Source: Posidoniimonas polymericola
Lineage (GTDB): Bacteria; Planctomycetota; Planctomycetia; Pirellulales; Lacipirellulaceae
DNA: 64,000 bases
Assembly (NCBI RefSeq): GCF_007859935.1
Contig: NZ_SJPO01000003.1
Location: forward strand, 82,827-146,826
Reading direction: 5' to 3'
The first letter of the stretch is position 1, and every line of letters starts with the position of its first letter. Under the pieces are notes generated by a model that did not search any database, was not told where the DNA came from, and saw nothing but the letters and a program-made list of their open reading frames with translations. Below, in pieces: positions 35,623-44,743 of the stretch. Made by a program: the position numbers and the translations under genes.

Positions 35623-38325
35623 CTACGGCTCAGGCTCCTGAATAATCACCAGCCACTTCGCGTCCGGCTGGGCCTGGCTCGGCACGTCGACCGGCAGGTA
35701 GCCGCCCCAGTACTTGGCGCCGCTGCGGCCGAGCAGCTCGGGGTAGCCCTCCAGCACGCGGTCCTCGCTGCGGTAGCGGTCGCCCTGGATGGACGCCTCG
35801 ATCTCCTTCAGCGTCGGCTCGGGCAGGCGGAACGCCCGCTTGAAGCGGTCGAGGTCGGGCGTGTGCAGGATCAGGCCCTTCTCGGAGACCCCCTCGACCT
35901 CGCCCTGGCGGAGGTCGACCAGCACCAGCTCGAGCGGGCGGGTGAGCATCTTGCTGTCCTCGAGCAGCTTGAAGTCGCCCAGCTCGATCGACATGCCCAG
36001 CACGCCGAGCACCTTGCGGTCCTCGGGGCGGCGTTCGCCGTTCTCGATCGGCACGCTGAACGCCACCTTCAACTGGTTGGTGCTGTCCGACCGGTAGACC
36101 GATGACAGGTGCGGGCCGGCGAGCGGCTGGGGCCGCTCGGCGTCGTCCGGCAGTCCGATGCCTTGGCCGTGGAAGTAGTCGCGCTGCCAGTAGGTGTTGC
36201 CGATCGAGTCGCTCGCCGGCGAGCGGGCGATCTGCTGGCCGGTGGCGTCGGTGATGAACCAGCTGTTGGAGGGCAGGTTCTCGGCGTGCTGCAGGAACTG
36301 CTGGTCGATGAGCCGCTGCACGCCCTGCCAGCTGTCGGGCGAGTCGGTCAGCGCGAGCATCGCCTGGCGGAGGTCGGCGTTGTTCGCGAAGCCCTGCAGC
36401 GCGTTGATGCGGCTGGTGATCTCGCCGTCGAGCTGCGGCGCCATGGCGGCGGCCAGGTTGGCGAGCTGGTCCTTGCGCTGCGCGCGGTTGCTGGCCTGCA
36501 GGCCGGCGATGGTGCCCCACGCGAACAGGCCGACGCCAACCAGCACGGCCAGCGTGGCGACCGGCCCGGCCCAGCGGCGCCAGGCGGGGCGGGCGTCGTT
36601 GTACGAACGCCAGCTGCCGGCGTCGATCCGCCGGCGGCCGCTCACGGTGTCCCGCCCGCGGTCGGAGCCGGCCCGGGTGTCGCTGTGCCCGCCGCCGACG
36701 GTCGCGGCGTCGTGGTCGGGCGCCTGGTTCTGCCTGATGAGCGTGGCGAGGTCGGCGCCCGCGGCGAACGGGGCGAGCGCCTCGGCGACTTCGGCGGGCG
36801 ACTGGTAACGCGCGTCGGGGCTCTTGGCCATCATCCGCTTGAGGACCGCGTCGAGCGCCTTGGGCACGTCGTTGCGGACGCGGGCGCTGGGCGGGGCGAG
36901 CCGCTCGTGCGCCCGCTCGGGCTTGAGGTCCGAGTCGTAGTACGGCGGGCTGCCGGTCAGCAGGTGGTACAGCGAGCAGCCGAGCGAGTAGATGTCCGAG
37001 CGGATGTCGACGCTGGTCGTCTTCCACTGCTCGGGCGACATGTACATCGCCGTGCCCATGGCGCCGTGGTCCATCTGCGTGAGCCGTGGCTGGTCCTCGT
37101 CGATCAGCAGCGCGAGGCCGAGGTCGAGGATCTTGACCAGTGGCTCGGGCGGCGATTGGGCGGCGTCGAGCTCGGACGAGCGGCGCTGCTCCTCGAGCGT
37201 CAGCATCAGGTTCGACGGCTTGATGTCGCGGTGCACCATGCCCTGGGTCGAGATGTATTGCAGCCCGACCGCAGACTGGCGGATCACCTCGCACGCGTCG
37301 GCGATCTCCAGCGGGCCGGTCTTCTTGACCAGGTCCTCGGCGCTGACGCCGTGCACGTACTCCATCACCAGGTAGTGCGTGGCGTCGGTCGGGGCGGACG
37401 AGTCGACCGCCACGACGATGTTCGGGTGGTCGAGCGCGCCGACCGCTTTGATCTCGCGGTAGAACCGCCGGATGATGCCCTGGTTGCCCGACTCCAGGAA
37501 GTGCGGCTTGATGACCTTGATCGCCCGCACGCGGTCGAACTGCACGTGGTGCGCCTTGTAGACGTCGCCCATGCCGCCGGCCCCGAGCAGCTGGTCGAGC
37601 TCGTAGTTGCCCAGCCGCCGCTTGGCGGGCGAGCTGCGGTGCGGCTGCAGGCGGGTGGCGGCCCCGGCCGAGCCCCCCTGCTCGGAGTACTCGGTCAGCC
37701 CCATCGTGGCGGGCAGCACGGTCCAGTCGCGGCGGTCCGCGGCCTTCGGCTTGTCGCGGGTGGGGCGGGGCCCGGCGTCGTCGTACAGGAGCTCGAACAC
37801 CTCGACCCCGCCGATGCCGCGGAGGTCGCGCTCGCCGTGCGGGTGGAAGCTGACCCCCTCGAGCCCGGCGTCCTTCAAGAGGCCGAGCGCGGCGGCCGAG
37901 ATCAGGATCTGCCCGCCGGTGGCGTAGTCGTTCAGCCGCGCGGCGTAGTCGACCACGCGGCCGATGAAGTTGTCGGGGTCGCTCGGGTCGGCCTGGGGGA
38001 AGCCGACGTGCAGGCTCATGCGGACCTGCACCTGGTCGCCCTGGGGCGTGTTGATCGGCGTTTCGTGGTGGGCCTGCTGCACCTGCACGGCCCAGGTGGC
38101 CGCGGCGATGGTGTTGCTGAACACCAGGAAGTGCCCGTCGCCGGCGGTCGAGACAACGCGTCCCCCCTCGGCCTCGAGGCCGGCCTCGATGCGGCGGCGG
38201 TGCGGCGACAGGATGCTGCCGACGTACGCCACGTCGCGCTCGGCGTCGCTGCGGCCCGCCATCTGCCCCTTGAGCGTTACCGACTGCACGATGTCGGTGA
38301 ACACGAATGTCTTCATCTCGGACAT
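35623..38325 (-). CDS. Class III cyclase / Ser-Thr kinase / Cache fusion protein
   Basis: A 900-residue membrane signalling protein. Residues 1-180: class III nucleotidyl cyclase domain with metal Asp residues at 11 (FTDIVQ) and 63 (TAGDGH), but Ser59 at the adenine-binding Lys position (VVSTAGDG) and Asp126 at the transition-state Asn position (VVDYAARL); Arg130 is kept. Residues about 241-520: Ser/Thr kinase with GAGGMGDVY, Lys270, HRD at 365-367, DLG at 401-403 and APE-type MSPEQW. Residues about 584-606: one membrane segment. Residues about 610-900: Cache-like periplasmic sensor (LPSNSWFITDATGQQIARSP, YWQRDYFHGQ). It is divergent from the cobalamin adenosyltransferase gene. A start 45 codons upstream exists but lacks protein character. 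The cyclase may be inactive or altered in specificity. Confidence 0.9.
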   Translation of the reverse strand: MSEMKTFVFTDIVQSVTLKGQMAGRSDAERDVAYVGSILSPHRRRIEAGLEAEGGRVVSTAGDGHFLVFSNTIAAATWAVQVQQAHHETPINTPQGDQVQVRMSLHVGFPQADPSDPDNFIGRVVDYAARLNDYATGGQILISAAALGLLKDAGLEGVSFHPHGERDLRGIGGVEVFELLYDDAGPRPTRDKPKAADRRDWTVLPATMGLTEYSEQGGSAGAATRLQPHRSSPAKRRLGNYELDQLLGAGGMGDVYKAHHVQFDRVRAIKVIKPHFLESGNQGIIRRFYREIKAVGALDHPNIVVAVDSSAPTDATHYLVMEYVHGVSAEDLVKKTGPLEIADACEVIRQSAVGLQYISTQGMVHRDIKPSNLMLTLEEQRRSSELDAAQSPPEPLVKILDLGLALLIDEDQPRLTQMDHGAMGTAMYMSPEQWKTTSVDIRSDIYSLGCSLYHLLTGSPPYYDSDLKPERAHERLAPPSARVRNDVPKALDAVLKRMMAKSPDARYQSPAEVAEALAPFAAGADLATLIRQNQAPDHDAATVGGGHSDTRAGSDRGRDTVSGRRRIDAGSWRSYNDARPAWRRWAGPVATLAVLVGVGLFAWGTIAGLQASNRAQRKDQLANLAAAMAPQLDGEITSRINALQGFANNADLRQAMLALTDSPDSWQGVQRLIDQQFLQHAENLPSNSWFITDATGQQIARSPASDSIGNTYWQRDYFHGQGIGLPDDAERPQPLAGPHLSSVYRSDSTNQLKVAFSVPIENGERRPEDRKVLGVLGMSIELGDFKLLEDSKMLTRPLELVLVDLRQGEVEGVSEKGLILHTPDLDRFKRAFRLPEPTLKEIEASIQGDRYRSEDRVLEGYPELLGRSGAKYWGGYLPVDVPSQAQPDAKWLVIIQEPEP

Positions 38326-38491
38326 GGCGTCGGCGTGGGAGGGGCAGGGCGGCAGCCCTTCTTTATAGCATTCTGCGTGCCGGACAGCGACCACGGCTTG
38401 CCCAGGGTCCCACCCCTTGCGGGGAGGGCTACGCATGTGGAGAGTTTTAGGAGAGGCCACCCCATTCTTACCACTAGCCGATCCCCTACTT
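38326..38491. other. Divergent promoter region, kinase fusion / adenosyltransferase
   Basis: 166 bases between two divergent starts. No clear riboswitch (I looked for a B12-box pattern and did not find one) and no obvious operator. Confidence 0.35.
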
Positions 38492-39052
38492 ATGAAGATC
38501 TACACCCGCGGCGGCGACGAAGGAGCCACCGGCCTGTTCGGCGGCAGCCGCGTCGGCAAGAACAACGCCCGGATCGAGGCCTTTGGCGAGGTCGACGAGC
38601 TGAACGCGGCGGTCGGGCTGGCGCGGGCGCAGCTAGCGGCGACGCTGTCCGACAGCCAGGAGCTGACGCAGCTGCTGTCGTCGGTGCAGCACCACCTGTT
38701 CGACCTTGGCGCCGAGCTCGCCACGCTCGAACCCGAGGAGAAGGGGACCGCGCTGCTGCAGCAGGCGGCCATCGACATGCTCGAGGGCGCCATCGACCGG
38801 CTCGAGAAGGACCTGCCCGCCCTCCGGAATTTCATCCTCCCCGGGGGCGACCTGGCGGCCTCGCACCTGCACCTGGCGCGGTGTGTCTGCCGGCGGGCCG
38901 AGCGGCGGGTGGTCGCCCTGGCGCACGTCGAGCCGATCCGCAGCCTGCCGGTCGCCTACATCAACCGGCTGGGCGACCTGCTGTTTGTCGCCGCCCGCTG
39001 GGTGAACCAGGCGTCGGGCCAGGGCGACGTGCCGTGGCAGAAATCGAGCTAG
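38492..39052 (+). CDS. PduO-type cob(I)alamin adenosyltransferase
   Basis: A 186-residue cytoplasmic enzyme that transfers the adenosyl group of ATP to cob(I)alamin, forming coenzyme B12. The family pattern is plain: MKIYTRGGDEGATGLFGG at the start, the long middle with DELNAAVGLA, ILPGG, CRRAERRVVAL, and NRLGDLLFVAAR at the end. Length is normal. ATG 38492 is preferred; the frame extends 25 codons upstream through non-protein-like sequence. The gene lies before the ammonium transporter by 159 bases. Confidence 0.95.
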   Translation: MKIYTRGGDEGATGLFGGSRVGKNNARIEAFGEVDELNAAVGLARAQLAATLSDSQELTQLLSSVQHHLFDLGAELATLEPEEKGTALLQQAAIDMLEGAIDRLEKDLPALRNFILPGGDLAASHLHLARCVCRRAERRVVALAHVEPIRSLPVAYINRLGDLLFVAARWVNQASGQGDVPWQKSS

Positions 39053-39200
39053 TCCGGGCCCCGCAATCGCTCGCCACTTTACGCTAGCATCGCCCCCGCT
39101 TATCCTGGCACGCTCGCAGACCAGCGGGCAGCGGCGCAAGGACGTGGCGCCGCGGCAGGCGGCCGCTGCTCGGCGAACAGTGCGGAAACTTTTCTGAATC

Positions 39201-39205
39201 GGAGG
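39201..39205 (+). promoter_or_regulatory. Ribosome binding site of the ammonium transporter
   Basis: GGAGG, six bases before ATG 39212; a second ATG follows at 39215. Confidence 0.6.
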
Positions 39206-39211
39206 ACTCTT

Positions 39212-40672
39212 ATGATGGCTTGGTGGACCCACCGCCGGTGTCTGTTCAGCTTCCTGCTGCTTGCGTTTGCCGCGATCGCCGTTCCTGCTTTTGCGCAGGA
39301 CGCTCCGGCAGCCGACGAGGGCTCCACGCTCGAAAGCCCCACTCTTGAGAGTCTGGCCGCCGGGGTCGACGAGGCCAAGCTCGCCGGCCACAACGCCTGG
39401 ATGCTCACCAGCTGTGCGCTGGTGCTGTTCATGACCGCGCCCGGCCTGGCCATGTTTTACGGCGGCCTGGTCCGCAAGAAGAACGTCCTCTCGGTGATGA
39501 TGCAGTGCCTGTTCCTGATGGGCCTGATGACCGTGCTGTGGTCGCTGTACGGGTACTCGCTCGCCTTCGGCGGCGACAACCCCTACATCGGCAATGGCGA
39601 CTACTTGTTCATGAACGACGTGCAGCAGTTCTGGAACGAAGAGACCAACTCGCCGGAGACGCCCATGGAGGGCGTTATCCCGCGGCTGACCCACATGCTG
39701 TTCCAGGGCATGTTCTTTATCATCACCCCGGCGCTGATCTGCGGCGCGTTCGCCGAGCGGATGAAGTTCAGCGCGATGGTGCTGTTCAGCGTGCTGTGGG
39801 GCACACTGGTCTACTGCCCATTGTGCCACTGGGTGTGGGGCGGCGGCATCCTGGCCTTCGATGGTAAAGCGTACGCCAACCCGGATATCGCCACCGCTTC
39901 CTGGGCCGGGGGCGCGCTCGACTTTGCGGGCGGTACGGTGGTGCACATCAGCTCGGGCATCTCGGCCTTGGTGTGCGCGATCATGTTGGGTCGCCGCAGC
40001 GGCTGGGGCCACGACGACATGCGTCCCCACAACCTGACCTACACGGCGCTCGGCGCCGCGATGTTGTGGGTCGGTTGGTTCGGCTTCAACGCCGGCAGCG
40101 AGCTGGCCTCCGACGGCCTGACCTCCAGCGCCTTCGCGGTGACGCACTTCTCGGCCGCGGCCGGGGCCGTGGCGTGGTCGCTGTACGAGTGGCTCACCCG
40201 CGGCAAGCCGAGCGTGCTCGGCGCCGCGTCCGGCGCGGTGGCCGGCCTGGTCTGCATCACCCCGGCGGCCGGTTTCGTGCAGCCGATGCCGGCGCTCGCC
40301 ATGGGCGCCGTCGCCGGCGTGGTGTGCGCGATCGCGTGCGGCATGAAGAGCAAGTTCGGCTACGACGACGCGCTCGACGCCTTTGGCGTGCACGGCGTCG
40401 GCGGCACGTTGGGCGCCATCCTGACCGGCGTGTTCGCCACCCGCGCGTGCTGGGACATCGCCGACGGCGCCAAGCTCGGCCTGATCGAGGGGGGCTCGGT
40501 GCTCAAGGGCCAGATCGTCGCCACGCTGGTCACCTGGGTGTTCAGCGTCGTGATGACGGTGGTGCTGCTGCTGATTGTCAAGGCGATCACCGGCCTGCGG
40601 GTCGACGAAGAGACCGAACGCCGCGGCCTGGACATCAAGGAACACGAGGAGGAGGGCTACCTGCTGCTGTAG
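39212..40672 (+). CDS. amt: Ammonium transporter
   Basis: A 486-residue membrane protein of the Amt/MEP/Rh family. An N-terminal signal-like segment (about 1-29) and an extra Asp/Glu-rich stretch come before the transporter fold. Family signs: LAGHNAWMLTSCALVLFMTAPGLAMFYGGLVRKKNVLS, the pore His in PLCHWVWGGG, the second pore His in VHGVGGTLGAILTGVFA, and FNAGSE. It imports ammonium and ammonia. The PII gene follows after 157 bases and glnD after that, so it probably works with PII as AmtB does with GlnK. GGAGG precedes the start. A sigma-54-like -24 box at 39106 lacks a matching -12 box and I do not claim it. Confidence 0.96.
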   Translation: MMAWWTHRRCLFSFLLLAFAAIAVPAFAQDAPAADEGSTLESPTLESLAAGVDEAKLAGHNAWMLTSCALVLFMTAPGLAMFYGGLVRKKNVLSVMMQCLFLMGLMTVLWSLYGYSLAFGGDNPYIGNGDYLFMNDVQQFWNEETNSPETPMEGVIPRLTHMLFQGMFFIITPALICGAFAERMKFSAMVLFSVLWGTLVYCPLCHWVWGGGILAFDGKAYANPDIATASWAGGALDFAGGTVVHISSGISALVCAIMLGRRSGWGHDDMRPHNLTYTALGAAMLWVGWFGFNAGSELASDGLTSSAFAVTHFSAAAGAVAWSLYEWLTRGKPSVLGAASGAVAGLVCITPAAGFVQPMPALAMGAVAGVVCAIACGMKSKFGYDDALDAFGVHGVGGTLGAILTGVFATRACWDIADGAKLGLIEGGSVLKGQIVATLVTWVFSVVMTVVLLLIVKAITGLRVDEETERRGLDIKEHEEEGYLLL

Positions 40673-40823
40673 CCCCCACGGACCCGGAATCGGGCGTCCC
40701 AGGGCCCGCGGCTCCAGGCAATGGCGCCGGGCTCTGGGTCCGCCGCCCCGGTATGCTAAGATACACGCGGGGATACCGTGCCGCCGGCCGCCCGGATCGC
40801 CTCCCCGGCAACCCACGGAGTGA

Positions 40824-41168
<345 letters not shown>

Positions 41169-41326
41169 CCCTCCTCGCTGCAGCCCACCACGCCGTGGGC
41201 TCTCCAGTTGTGTCACCGAGTTAGCTAGCCCGCGATTGCGGGTCGCGGGTTTGGGATTGCGGATCCCGTGAGGCCAAGGTTCGCACCCGCATCGTCCGCC
41301 ACCCCCAATCCGAAATCCCAGATCCG
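41169..41326. repeat. Intergenic inverted repeat before glnD
   Basis: TGGGATTGCGGAT (41252-41264) is complementary to ATCCGAAATCCCA (41308-41320) with one mismatch, 44 bases apart; GATTGCGG also occurs directly at 41234-41241 and 41256-41263. The right arm ends just before the chosen TTG start of glnD. It might be a repeat element or a regulatory RNA stem. Confidence 0.5.
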
Positions 41327-43969
41327 TTGCCCCCCGACAGCTCACCAGCGCCGCGACTCCGACAAGAGCTAATCGAAGCGCGTGAGCAGCTGGCCGCGGG
41401 GCGCGACGCCATCCGCAAGCAGCACGACCTCGGCATGCCCGGCGTGCAGGTAGGGCGGAAGCTCACCGCGCTGGCGGACGCCGCGCTGCAGCGGGTCGCC
41501 GAGTCGGCGCTTGCCGACTTCCCCCGCCCGGTCGCCGACCGGCTGCGCGAGCGGGCCGTGCTGGTCGCGCACGGCGGCTACGGCCGCCGCCAGATGGCGC
41601 CCTTCTCGGACGTCGACGTCATGCTGCTGCACCAGGGCCGCGTCGACCGCGACGTCGAGCGCTTTGCCCGCCGCATCACGCAGGACGTGTTCGACATCGG
41701 CCTCCAGCTCGGCCAGAGCCTCCGCACGGTCGACGAGTCGATCCGCCTGGCCCGGCAGGACGCGGTGATCGCGTCTTCGCTGGTGGAGTCGCGGCCGCTG
41801 ATCGGCTCGGAGCCCGTGATGGATGAGTTCCGCGACAAGTTCCGCCGCATGATCGGGCGGCGGGTCACGGCCCAGTGCGCCGACTTTATCGAGGCCCGCC
41901 GCGCCGAACGCGACAAGTACGGCGAGACCGTCTACCTGCTGGAGCCGAACGTCAAACGCTCGCCCGGCGCGCTCCGCGACCTGCACTTCCTCCGCTGGCT
42001 GTGGTTCGCCCACGCCGGCGAGTCCGACCTGGAGCGGCTGCGCATGCGGGGCGTGATCTCCAAGTTCGACCACCGCCGGCTGGTCACCGCCCGCGACTTC
42101 CTGATGCGGGTCCGCAACGAGCTGCACTTCCACGCCGGCCAGGAACGCGACCTGCTGATCCGTGTCGAGCAGGTCCGCATCGCGGAGAAGTTCGAGTACT
42201 ACGGCTCGGCCGGCCTGCTGCCGGTCGAGCGGTTCATGCGCGACTACTTCCGCCACGCCGGCCACGTCAGCTTCCTGGCCAACCGGATGACCGAGCTGTC
42301 CGCGCCGAAGCCGACCGTCGAGCGGGTGTTCGACTCGGTCTTCACCCGCCGGGTCGAGGCCGACTACCAGCTCGGCACGCGTGAGATCTCCGCGACGCAG
42401 CAGGGCCGCGCGAAGCTGGAGCGGCACGCCGGCGAGGCCCTGCACCTGCTGGACCTCGCCCGGGTGAGCGACCTCCGCGTCGCGCAGGACACCAACTACC
42501 TGGTCTACCGCTCGGCGCCCAACTACTCGAACGAGGTCACGCCGGAGCGGACCCGTCAGTTCCTCGATGTCCTCGAGAACCCGCACAGCCTGGGGTGGCT
42601 GCTCCGCCGCGCGCACGAGCTCGGCGTGCTGGAGAAGTTCCTGCCGGAGTTCGGCCGCGCCCGGTGCCTGCTGCAGTTCAACCAGTACCACAAGTACACG
42701 GTCGACGAGCACAGCATCCGCGCCGTCGAGGAGGCGACCCGGCTGCTCGACCAGCGCTCCCGAGTGGGGTCGGTCTACGCGGCGTTCGACCGGAAGTGGC
42801 TGCTGCACCTGGCGCTGCTGATCCACGACCTCGGCAAGGGGCAGGAGGAGGACCACTCGATCGTCGGCGAGCGGATCGCCGGCGAGACCGCCGAGCGGTT
42901 CGGCCTGTCCGCCAGCGACCGCGACACGCTCATGTTCCTGATCCGCGAGCACCTGAGCATGAACCGCATCGCGCTGCGGCGCGACATCAGCAACCCCGAC
43001 ACCATCCGCGCCTTCGCCAACCTCACCCAGACCACCGAACGGCTGACCCTGCTGTACCTGCTGACCACGGCCGACATGTGCGCCGTCGGCCCGGAGGTGA
43101 TGACCAAGTGGAAGGCCGACATGCTCGGCTCGCTCTACACCCGCACGCTGTGGCTGCTGCAGCCGGACGAGGACGACCCGTCGACGCGTCGGGCTGCCCG
43201 CCGCGCCGCGTCCTGGCAGGCGTTGTCCAAGCAGCAGCAGGGCGACCCCTGGTTCAAGCGTCAGCTCGACGCGATGCCGGAGTCGTTCTTTGCGTCGCAC
43301 CAGCCGCGCGAGGTGGTCGACACGCTCTCGCGGCTCCGTTCGCTGACCGACGGCCGCGGCGCCGCCTGGGGCAGCTACCAGTCGTCGCTGGGGGCGGTCG
43401 AGTACCTGGCAGGCGTGCACAGCGGGTCCGGACGCGGCGTCTTCTCCAGCATGGCCGGCGCGCTCAGCGCCGCGGGCCTCAAGATCAACCAGGCCGAGAC
43501 CGCCATGCTGTCCGACGACCTGCTGCTGCTGCGGTACGTCGCCCAGGACCCCGACGCGCCGACCGGCGCCGCGCCCGAACGCATCTTCCAGATCTCCCGC
43601 GCGATGGAGCGCTCCATCGACTCCGACGCCCCGCCCAAGTTCCGCCGCGTCTGGGGCGCCGAGGCCGCGCAGTCGCAGGCCGCCCTCAGCAACCAGCCGC
43701 CGGAGGTCCGGCTCGACGCGTCGCTGACGAACAGGTGGCTGATTGTCGAGGTCTTTACGATCGACCGCCTCGGGCTCCTGTACGAGCTGGCCCGGGCGCT
43801 GCACGAGCTCGGCCTGGTGATCGGCTTCGCCAAGATCGGCACCTCCGGTGACCGCGTCGTGGACGTGTTCTACGTAAGCGAACGCGACGAGTCGAAGCCC
43901 GAGTCCGACCACCGCCTGCAGGAGATCCGAGCGCGGCTGGAGCAGGTCATCGGCGCCTCCGATTCCTAG
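41327..43969 (+). CDS. glnD: [Protein-PII] uridylyltransferase / uridylyl-removing enzyme
   Basis: An 880-residue enzyme that adds and removes UMP on PII in answer to glutamine. Domains: nucleotidyltransferase with GGYGRR (83-88) and SDVD (94-97); a central helical UTase region; an HD hydrolase with HDLGKG and surrounding YTVDEHSIR and LIREHLSMNRIALR; and two C-terminal ACT domains (SSMAGALSAAGLKI and LLYELARALHELGLVIGFAK). It is the expected partner of the PII gene directly upstream. The start is TTG 41327, chosen because the frame has no earlier start and the N-terminus resembles GlnD; the next Met (residue 37) would cut into the fold. No tidy Shine-Dalgarno is visible, so the start is the weak part. 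Confidence 0.95.
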   Translation: MPPDSSPAPRLRQELIEAREQLAAGRDAIRKQHDLGMPGVQVGRKLTALADAALQRVAESALADFPRPVADRLRERAVLVAHGGYGRRQMAPFSDVDVMLLHQGRVDRDVERFARRITQDVFDIGLQLGQSLRTVDESIRLARQDAVIASSLVESRPLIGSEPVMDEFRDKFRRMIGRRVTAQCADFIEARRAERDKYGETVYLLEPNVKRSPGALRDLHFLRWLWFAHAGESDLERLRMRGVISKFDHRRLVTARDFLMRVRNELHFHAGQERDLLIRVEQVRIAEKFEYYGSAGLLPVERFMRDYFRHAGHVSFLANRMTELSAPKPTVERVFDSVFTRRVEADYQLGTREISATQQGRAKLERHAGEALHLLDLARVSDLRVAQDTNYLVYRSAPNYSNEVTPERTRQFLDVLENPHSLGWLLRRAHELGVLEKFLPEFGRARCLLQFNQYHKYTVDEHSIRAVEEATRLLDQRSRVGSVYAAFDRKWLLHLALLIHDLGKGQEEDHSIVGERIAGETAERFGLSASDRDTLMFLIREHLSMNRIALRRDISNPDTIRAFANLTQTTERLTLLYLLTTADMCAVGPEVMTKWKADMLGSLYTRTLWLLQPDEDDPSTRRAARRAASWQALSKQQQGDPWFKRQLDAMPESFFASHQPREVVDTLSRLRSLTDGRGAAWGSYQSSLGAVEYLAGVHSGSGRGVFSSMAGALSAAGLKINQAETAMLSDDLLLLRYVAQDPDAPTGAAPERIFQISRAMERSIDSDAPPKFRRVWGAEAAQSQAALSNQPPEVRLDASLTNRWLIVEVFTIDRLGLLYELARALHELGLVIGFAKIGTSGDRVVDVFYVSERDESKPESDHRLQEIRARLEQVIGASDS

Positions 43970-44010
43970 ACACGCGGCCCCCGCTCGCCCCAACAACGCG
44001 GCGCCCACGC

Positions 44011-44652
44011 ATGACCACCCCCGAGCACACACTGGTCGGGGTCCACGGCGCGATGGCATTGGGCCTGGACCGACGGCTGGGCTGGGCGGCCGTCGTGTTT
44101 GCAGCGGTGGCGTCCAACGCCCCCGACCTCGACGGCCTGCCGATGCTGTTCGATATGCAACGGTTTGAATCGGGCCACCGCGTGTGGGGGCACAACGTCT
44201 TTGCGATCGCGTTGACCTCGCTGCTGCTCGCCTGGAGCCAGGCCCGCTTCGGCTGGATCGAGCGGCTATCGGCCCGCGTCGCCAAGTGGCTGCCGGTCGA
44301 CAGCCGGCCGCCGACGGCGGTCGGGCCGTTCGCCGGGCGGCCCACTATGGGCTGGTTGATTGCGGTCTCGGCGGCTGCGCAGCTGGTCCACCTGGCGTGC
44401 GACGCGGTGGTGTCGGGAGGGGAGGGGCTGACCGATTGGCCGGTGGAGCCGTTCTGGCCAGCGAGCGACTGGGGATTCGTCCTGCCGCTGGTCCCGTGGG
44501 GCGACCCAGGTCCGACCATCGTGATGATGCTCGGCGCGATCGCCCTGGCAAAGTTCCCTGAACGCAGCCGCAGGCTGTCACGCGTCACGCTGGCGGGGCT
44601 GTGCCTGTACCTGCTGGCGCGAGGGATCGCCCGCGGCGTGGTCCCGCTCTAG
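44011..44652 (+). CDS. YdjM-like (DUF457) membrane-bound metal-dependent hydrolase
   Basis: A 213-residue membrane protein with about five hydrophobic segments. The family signature is HXXXH-type: HTLVGVHG near the start, NAPDLDGLP (the Asp pair), HRVWGHN, and AAQLVHLACDAVVS. Such proteins are predicted to be metal-dependent hydrolases of the inner membrane; E. coli YdjM is SOS-controlled, which need not hold here. It starts 41 bases after glnD and may be in the same transcript, with no known functional link. Confidence 0.75.
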   Translation: MTTPEHTLVGVHGAMALGLDRRLGWAAVVFAAVASNAPDLDGLPMLFDMQRFESGHRVWGHNVFAIALTSLLLAWSQARFGWIERLSARVAKWLPVDSRPPTAVGPFAGRPTMGWLIAVSAAAQLVHLACDAVVSGGEGLTDWPVEPFWPASDWGFVLPLVPWGDPGPTIVMMLGAIALAKFPERSRRLSRVTLAGLCLYLLARGIARGVVPL

Positions 44653-44743
44653 AATGCGGGCTGCAGCGTCCCTGGCAGAGAATTGGCCCGGAGAGAACGC
44701 CCACGGTCTCGATCGAACTCCACCCAACAAGCAGGTGCAAGCC

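Noticed and set aside
38326..38491. Cobalamin riboswitch before the adenosyltransferase gene
   Set aside because: The 166-base region lacks a convincing B12 box and the complex fold of that riboswitch.
36109..39087. A 992-codon plus-strand frame opposite the cyclase-kinase gene
   Set aside because: It is the GC-driven shadow of the opposite-strand gene and of the adenosyltransferase gene; it lacks domains, and the opposite strand has clear kinase and cyclase motifs.
39106..39125. A possible sigma-54 promoter (TGGCAC) before amt
   Set aside because: The -24 box is present but no TTGC-like -12 element stands at the right distance (sequence there is CAGAC).
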